64,000 nt of DNA from Pseudomonadota bacterium (GTDB lineage Bacteria > Pseudomonadota > Alphaproteobacteria > Rhizobiales > Xanthobacteraceae), in contig JAEWHP010000001.1 in assembly GCA_023387735.1 (NCBI GenBank), positions 38,447 to 102,446 of the forward strand, in the 5' to 3' direction. Both the position numbers and the translations under genes were made by a program. The notes beneath the pieces are model-generated. The model was not told where the DNA came from. It saw nothing but the letters and a program-made list of their open reading frames with translations, and made no database searches. Shown here one piece after another: positions 58,357 through 64,000 of this stretch. The number at the start of each line of letters is the position of its first letter. Position 1 is the stretch's first letter.

Positions 58357-59058
58357 ATGAGCGCGCGCATTATGGTGGTCGAAGACGAGGAAGCGCTGAC
58401 TACGCTGTTGCGCTACAACCTCGACGCCGAAGGCTATGATGTCGAAACCGTCGGCCGCGGCGACGACGCCGATACCAGGCTGAAGGAGCGGGTGCCCGAT
58501 CTCGTCGTGCTCGACTGGATGCTGCCGGGCCTGTCCGGCATCGAACTGTGCCGCCGCCTGCGGGCGCGGCCGGAGACGCGACAGCTGCCGATCATCATGC
58601 TGACCGCGCGCGGCGAGGAGAGCGAGCGCATCAGGGGTCTGGCGACCGGTGCCGACGACTACATCGTCAAGCCGTTCTCGGTGCCGGAATTGCTGGCGCG
58701 GGTGAAGGGCCTGTTGCGGCGGGCAAGCCCCGAGCGTCTCGCCACCGTGCTGACCTATGGCGATATCGAACTCGACCGCGAGAAACGTCGCGTCGCGCGT
58801 TCGGGCCGCTCGATCGATCTCGGCCCGACCGAATATCGTCTGCTGGAGTTCTTCCTGGAGCATCCCGGCCGCGTGTTCAGCCGCGAGCAATTGCTCGACA
58901 GCGTCTGGGGCCGTGACATCTACATCGACGAGCGAACCGTCGACGTGCATATTGGACGCCTGCGCAAGCTGCTGAACCCCGGCCGCGAACAGGACCCGAT
59001 CCGCACCGTCCGCGGCGCCGGCTACGCGCTGGACGATCGCTTCGCGAAGGCGGAGTAG
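58357..59058 (+). CDS. phoB: phosphate response regulator PhoB
   Basis: 233 residues. The receiver domain has E9-D10, phosphoacceptor D53 (VVLDWMLPGLSG), T/S at IIMLTARGEE and K in YIVKPFSVPEL. The winged-helix domain has DLGPTEYRLLEFFLEHPGRV, SVWGRDIYIDERTVDVHIGR and TVRGAGYALD. WMLPG and the C-terminal domain are PhoB-specific. Phosphorylated by PhoR, it binds the Pho box at 53615-53632 and so activates its own operon. A repeat follows the stop. Confidence 0.96.
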   Translation: MSARIMVVEDEEALTTLLRYNLDAEGYDVETVGRGDDADTRLKERVPDLVVLDWMLPGLSGIELCRRLRARPETRQLPIIMLTARGEESERIRGLATGADDYIVKPFSVPELLARVKGLLRRASPERLATVLTYGDIELDREKRRVARSGRSIDLGPTEYRLLEFFLEHPGRVFSREQLLDSVWGRDIYIDERTVDVHIGRLRKLLNPGREQDPIRTVRGAGYALDDRFAKAE

Positions 59059-59076
59059 TGGAGCAGCAAAACTCCG

Positions 59077-59224
59077 CCGTTGTCCCGGCCTTGAGCCGGG
59101 ACCCATAGTTACAAATCTCGATTGTGAAGTGCGCTGGAGCCCCAGCGAGGTCTAACCACAAACACCGGTGGTTATGGGTCCCGGCCCCCGTGCGCAATTG
59201 CGCACTAGGCCGCGACGACAAACG
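59077..59224. repeat. composite dispersed repeat (GTCCCGGCC/GGCCGCGACGAC family)
   Basis: The left arm GTTGTCCCGGCCTTGAGCC forms a hairpin, and GGGACCCATA (left) matches TATGGGTCCC (right). Near the right end is the palindrome GTGCGCAATTGCGCAC (59190-59205), which looks like an inserted module. It lies between the convergent phoB and gcrA genes. Confidence 0.75.
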
Positions 59225-59243
59225 TTGAGATGTCTTGCTCCGC

Positions 59244-59753
59244 TTACCGCGTCTGCTTCGGCGGCTGCCTGCGCCGATCAGCGGCCGGCTGATAGGCGAC
59301 GCGCGAGTGATGCGCGCAGTAGGGCAGGCCGGTGAGCGCCTTGCCGCCGCAGAAGAAGAACTCGGGGCTCGAGGGATCGCCGACGGGCCAGTGGCAGGTG
59401 GCCTCGTTCAATTCCAAGAGCGACAGACGCTGGCTCATCGGCACCACGTTGTCGAAGGCGATCGGATCGGGCTCCAGCTCGACCTCGAAGGCGTGCGCAA
59501 GTGCGGTGTTGCCGCGCGAGACCGGGCGCGACACCCGCATCATGTGCTGCGCAGGGCGCGCCTTGCGCTGCCGCGGCGCTGCCGAGGAGGGGCTCTTGGC
59601 GCGGCCGGACAGGCCCAGCCGGTGCACCTTGCCGATCACCGCGTTCCGGGTGACATTTCCGAGTTCCGCCGCGATCTGGCTGGCCGAGAGCCCGGCCTCC
59701 CAGAGCTTTTTCAGTTGCTCGACGCGATCGTCGGACCAGGTCAATACCGTCAT
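59244..59753 (-). CDS. gcrA: GcrA cell-cycle regulator
   Basis: 169 residues. The N-terminal helix-turn-helix (WSDDRVEQLKKLWEAGLSAS, QIAAELGNVTRNAVIGKVHR, LGLSGRAKSP) is the highly conserved GcrA start. After a basic linker, the C-terminal part has LLELNEATCHWPVGDPSSPE, FFFCGGKALTGLPYCAHHSR, the sigma-factor-contacting region with its Cys/His pattern. GcrA binds RNA polymerase sigma-70 and activates methylation-dependent (GANTC) cell-cycle genes in alphaproteobacteria. Monocistronic. Confidence 0.96.
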   Translation of the reverse strand: MTVLTWSDDRVEQLKKLWEAGLSASQIAAELGNVTRNAVIGKVHRLGLSGRAKSPSSAAPRQRKARPAQHMMRVSRPVSRGNTALAHAFEVELEPDPIAFDNVVPMSQRLSLLELNEATCHWPVGDPSSPEFFFCGGKALTGLPYCAHHSRVAYQPAADRRRQPPKQTR

Positions 59754-60285
59754 CGCATTCTTCCCTTCGCATCGCGCCGGCCAATCGGGGCGGCGCTGGA
59801 GACGTCTTTCGGTGTCAAATTGACGACGCCGTTGGTCTCAAAAATCCCTGCGGTCAGAATCCCTTAGCCCTCGCCGGGCGCGAATTTTGCGCCCGAACGT
59901 TTACGCTCTACAAAATGTACTATTGGGATTCAGAACCGCTGCACGAGATGTCGTACCCGACAGCCGAAAAACTACAATATGGCGGGACTCGGGCGCAAGA
60001 GTCCGCGCCGATGCGTCCACATGTTCCGGCATCTCTGTATTGCAGTGCGTGTTTTGCACCACACCGCAATCCTACGGAATTAGCCTTTGTCGCGCTGCAG
60101 GAAGGCCGCTTCCGGTGCTGGAAATGCAGGCTCGTGGCGTGTTGACAGCGACCGCCGCCCACATAGAATACCTCTCACGTGCCGCCCTTAAGAGGCGGCA
60201 CGTTTCGTTTTCGCAAGACCGGCTGCTGCCGCGTTCGCGCCAATGCTCGCGCGTTCCGTAGCCGGTCAGAACCTCAGTGATTGCC
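59754..60285. other. 532-bp gap between gcrA and argD
   Basis: The gap contains the promoters of the divergent gcrA and argD. It also contains one short reading frame with a zinc-ribbon-like pattern (59915-60145, listed separately). Its base composition is less GC-rich than the flanking genes. A GTGCCGCC...GGCGGCAC hairpin lies at about 60179-60201. Confidence 0.5.
59915..60145 (+). CDS. possible small zinc-ribbon protein
   Basis: Up to 76 residues from ATG 59915, or 44 from ATG 60011. The C-terminal part (LYCSACFAPHRNPTEL and RFRCWKCRLVAC) has two CxxC pairs about 20 residues apart, the pattern of a zinc ribbon. There is no strong ribosome site, and the upstream half of the frame looks like promoter DNA. 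The shorter version, or none, may therefore be expressed. Partner and role unknown. Confidence 0.35.
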   Translation: MYYWDSEPLHEMSYPTAEKLQYGGTRAQESAPMRPHVPASLYCSACFAPHRNPTELAFVALQEGRFRCWKCRLVAC

Positions 60286-62420
<2,135 letters not shown>

Positions 62421-62426
62421 CGCTCT

Positions 62427-62550
62427 CCGTCGTCCCTGCGAACGCAGGGACCCATACCGCATGATCTCTCGATAAGGCGCTGTGGCAGACGCACTGCGCT
62501 ACAATTAAAGCCTGTGGTTATGGGTCCCTGCGTTTGCAGGGACGACGTGT
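62427..62550. repeat. dispersed repeat (CGTCCCTGCG...CGCAGGGACGACG family)
   Basis: CGTCGTCCCTGCGAACGCAG with GGGACCCATA at the left is mirrored by TATGGGTCCCTGCG and TTTGCAGGGACGACG at the right. It is a variant of the 59077-59224 element, with the centre replaced by a different sequence (CGCTGTGGCAGACGCACTGC). It separates argF from hslO. Confidence 0.75.
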
Positions 62551-62614
62551 GGAGATAGATTCGCCACTCTCAAACCCCTTCCATTTTGCTTTCCGAGCCC
62601 CCAGATAACCCGCC

Positions 62615-63625
62615 ATGGTCTCAGAATCCCCCGATATGAAAATCACGACCGAGGCGCCCGTGCGCGCGCCCTCGTCCGTTCCCGTCGATGATGCGGTGCT
62701 GCCGTTCGAGGTCGATGCGCTCGATCTGCGCGGCCGGCTGACCCGGCTCGGCCCTGCGCTCGACGACATCCTGACCAAGCATGATTATCCCGCGCCGGTC
62801 GGCAAGCTGCTCGGCGAGGCGATCGTGCTGGCGACGCTGCTCGGCTCGGCGCTGAAATTCGACGGCCGCTTCATCATGCAGACGCAGACCGACGGCCCGG
62901 TGTCGTTCCTGATCGTGGATTTCCAGGCGCCCGATCGCCTGCGCGCCTATGCGCGCTACGATGTCAGGCGCTTGAAGGACGGCCAGGATTCCGGCGCGCT
63001 GCTCGGCAAGGGTCATCTTGCGATGACCATCGATCAGGGACCGGACATGAGCCGCTATCAGGGTTTGGTGGCGCTCGACGGCGGCAATCTCGAAGATGCC
63101 GCGCATGAATACTTCCTGCGCTCCGAACAGATCCCGACAAGGGTGCGGCTCGCGGTCGGCGAGGAATGGCGTGGCGGCGACGGTAGCGGTCCGAAACACC
63201 GCTGGCGTGCCGGCGGCATGCTGCTGCAATTCCTGCCCAAGGCGCCGGAGCGGGCGCGGCAGGCCGACCTGCATCCGGGCGATGCGCCCGATGGCGCGGT
63301 GACGCATGAGGTCGCCGAGGACGACGCATGGGTCGAGGGCCAGTCGCTGATCGGCACCGTCGAGGATGTCGAACTGATCGATCCGGACCTGTCGGGCGAG
63401 CGCCTGCTGTACCGGCTGTTCCACGAACGCGGCGTGCGGGTGTTCCAGCCGCTGCCGCTGCGCGCGCAATGCTCGTGCTCGCGCGATGCGGTGTCATCGA
63501 TGCTGAAAAGCTTTGCCGCCAAGGACCGCGCCGAGATGGTGAAGGACGGCAAGGTGATCGTGACCTGCGAGTTCTGCTCTTCGGTCTACCAGTTCACGCC
63601 GCACGAAGCAGGCGTGGAAGAGTAG
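62615..63625 (+). CDS. hslO: redox-regulated chaperone Hsp33
   Basis: 336 residues. The N-terminal chaperone domain (LPFEVDALDLRGRLTRLGPA; LLGEAIVLATLLGSALKFDG; LGKGHLAMTIDQGPDMSRYQ) is followed by a C-terminal zinc switch. That switch has RAQCSCSRDAVSSMLKSF and VTCEFCSSVYQFTP, i.e. CxC and CxxC, the four redox cysteines. On oxidation the zinc is released and Hsp33 becomes a holdase for unfolding proteins. The linkage to argDF is common in alphaproteobacteria, although a repeat separates them. Confidence 0.96.
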   Translation: MVSESPDMKITTEAPVRAPSSVPVDDAVLPFEVDALDLRGRLTRLGPALDDILTKHDYPAPVGKLLGEAIVLATLLGSALKFDGRFIMQTQTDGPVSFLIVDFQAPDRLRAYARYDVRRLKDGQDSGALLGKGHLAMTIDQGPDMSRYQGLVALDGGNLEDAAHEYFLRSEQIPTRVRLAVGEEWRGGDGSGPKHRWRAGGMLLQFLPKAPERARQADLHPGDAPDGAVTHEVAEDDAWVEGQSLIGTVEDVELIDPDLSGERLLYRLFHERGVRVFQPLPLRAQCSCSRDAVSSMLKSFAAKDRAEMVKDGKVIVTCEFCSSVYQFTPHEAGVEE

Positions 63626-63643
63626 GGCGTCTTCTCGTCGCTT

Positions 63644-63727
63644 CGTAGGGTGGGCAAAGCGCAGCGTGCCCACCATTGCGAGCAGTGCGCTTGATGGTGG
63701 GCACGCTTGCGCTTTGCCCACCCTACG
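63644..63727. repeat. long near-perfect inverted repeat (CGTAGGGTGGGCAAAGC family)
   Basis: Arms of about 33 bp: CGTAGGGTGGGCAAAGCGCA with GCGTGCCCACCAT on the left, and ATGGTGGGCACGC with TTGCGCTTTGCCCACCCTACG-type sequence on the right, around a 17-nt loop. It is just downstream of hslO and could terminate transcription. Confidence 0.8.
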
Positions 63728-64000
63728 CAGATGCGTCGTTTTCCTGCGCAACAACGAAGTTTGCATCTCCCTGCGACACATCAACACGACGGGCAAATCA
63801 GTCAAAAACCTGTCTACCCCATCGCGCAAAAATATTCGGCTCGCGCCGTCGGGCAAATCAGCGGCATAATTCCGCGCGTCTCACCCGTTACGAGGGGCGG
63901 CTCGCGATCGTCACGAACGCGCGGTGAGATGCGGTGGACGCGGATTGCGCAATAGACGAGCGCGCATGACGCGTACGGCGAAGTCGTGTGGTCCTGACGT
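63728..64000. other. gene-free end of the window, possibly a longer dispersed repeat
   Basis: No reading frame here looks coding. Two GACGGGCAAATCAG/GTCGGGCAAATCAG units occur about 55 bp apart (63791 and 63849). Segments such as CGTCACGAACGCGCGGTGAG, GCGGTGGACGCGGATTGCGC and GCGAAGTCGTGTGGTCCTGA look to me like a larger interspersed sequence seen in bradyrhizobial genomes. That recognition is from memory only. Confidence 0.35.

Overview
The window is high-GC alphaproteobacterial DNA, most likely Bradyrhizobium or a close relative. The basis is the GcrA cell-cycle regulator, a near-perfect look-alike of the Rhodopseudomonas/Bradyrhizobium CYP199A P450, a box-type benzoyl-CoA cluster with BoxR, and many short palindromic intergenic repeats of the kind that litter Bradyrhizobium genomes. 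No phage, insertion sequence, CRISPR array, rRNA or tRNA was recognised. The genus is inferred from memory of protein families; no search was run.

Layout. 1-2.9 kb: the start of a cyanide-insensitive-type cytochrome bd subunit I, a membrane protein, a small secreted protein and an ECF sigma factor. 3.1-7.7 kb: an overlapping three-gene phosphorelay (membrane histidine kinase, receiver-DUF3369-kinase hybrid, OmpR-type regulator). 8.1-9.4 kb: a lone UgpB-type binding protein. 9.4-19.9 kb: a nitrogen-scavenging island comprising a peptide-type ABC transporter, the AtzG-AtzE-AtzH-like enzymes of the carboxybiuret/dicarboxyurea pathway, a GntR regulator and a convergent allophanate hydrolase (AtzF). 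Both transcription units carry textbook -24/-12 sigma-54 promoters with NtrC-like sites upstream, so the island looks like part of the nitrogen-starvation response.

20-28.4 kb: a plant-phenolic module with feruloyl-CoA synthetase, a MarR regulator, a CYP199A demethylase, an aromatic-type binding protein and a tannase/feruloyl esterase, followed by NDH-2. 28.6-39.2 kb: a complete LIV-type ABC transporter, a hydrolase with an apparent N-terminal frameshift, a glutamine-synthetase-like ligase, a phthalate-type Rieske oxygenase, an IclR regulator and a GNAT protein. This looks like an uncharacterised route for a nitrogen-containing or aromatic compound. 39.9-46.7 kb: boxR (HTH fused to a shikimate-kinase-like domain), benzoate-CoA ligase, a hydrolase, boxC and boxB. 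Four TGCA half-sites on a 10-bp pitch lie before boxC. 46.9-52.2 kb: an SDR, a polysaccharide deacetylase, an OmpA/BON protein and membrane proteins.

52.3-59.1 kb: the phosphate regulon phoR-pstSCAB-phoU-phoB, with a clear Pho box before pstS. 59.2-63.6 kb: gcrA, argD-argF and hslO. At least six families of dispersed palindromic repeats occupy the intergenic gaps. Two copies have entered coding sequence: one is read in frame as the linker of the fused ABC ATPase, and one supplies the C-terminal tail of AtzF.
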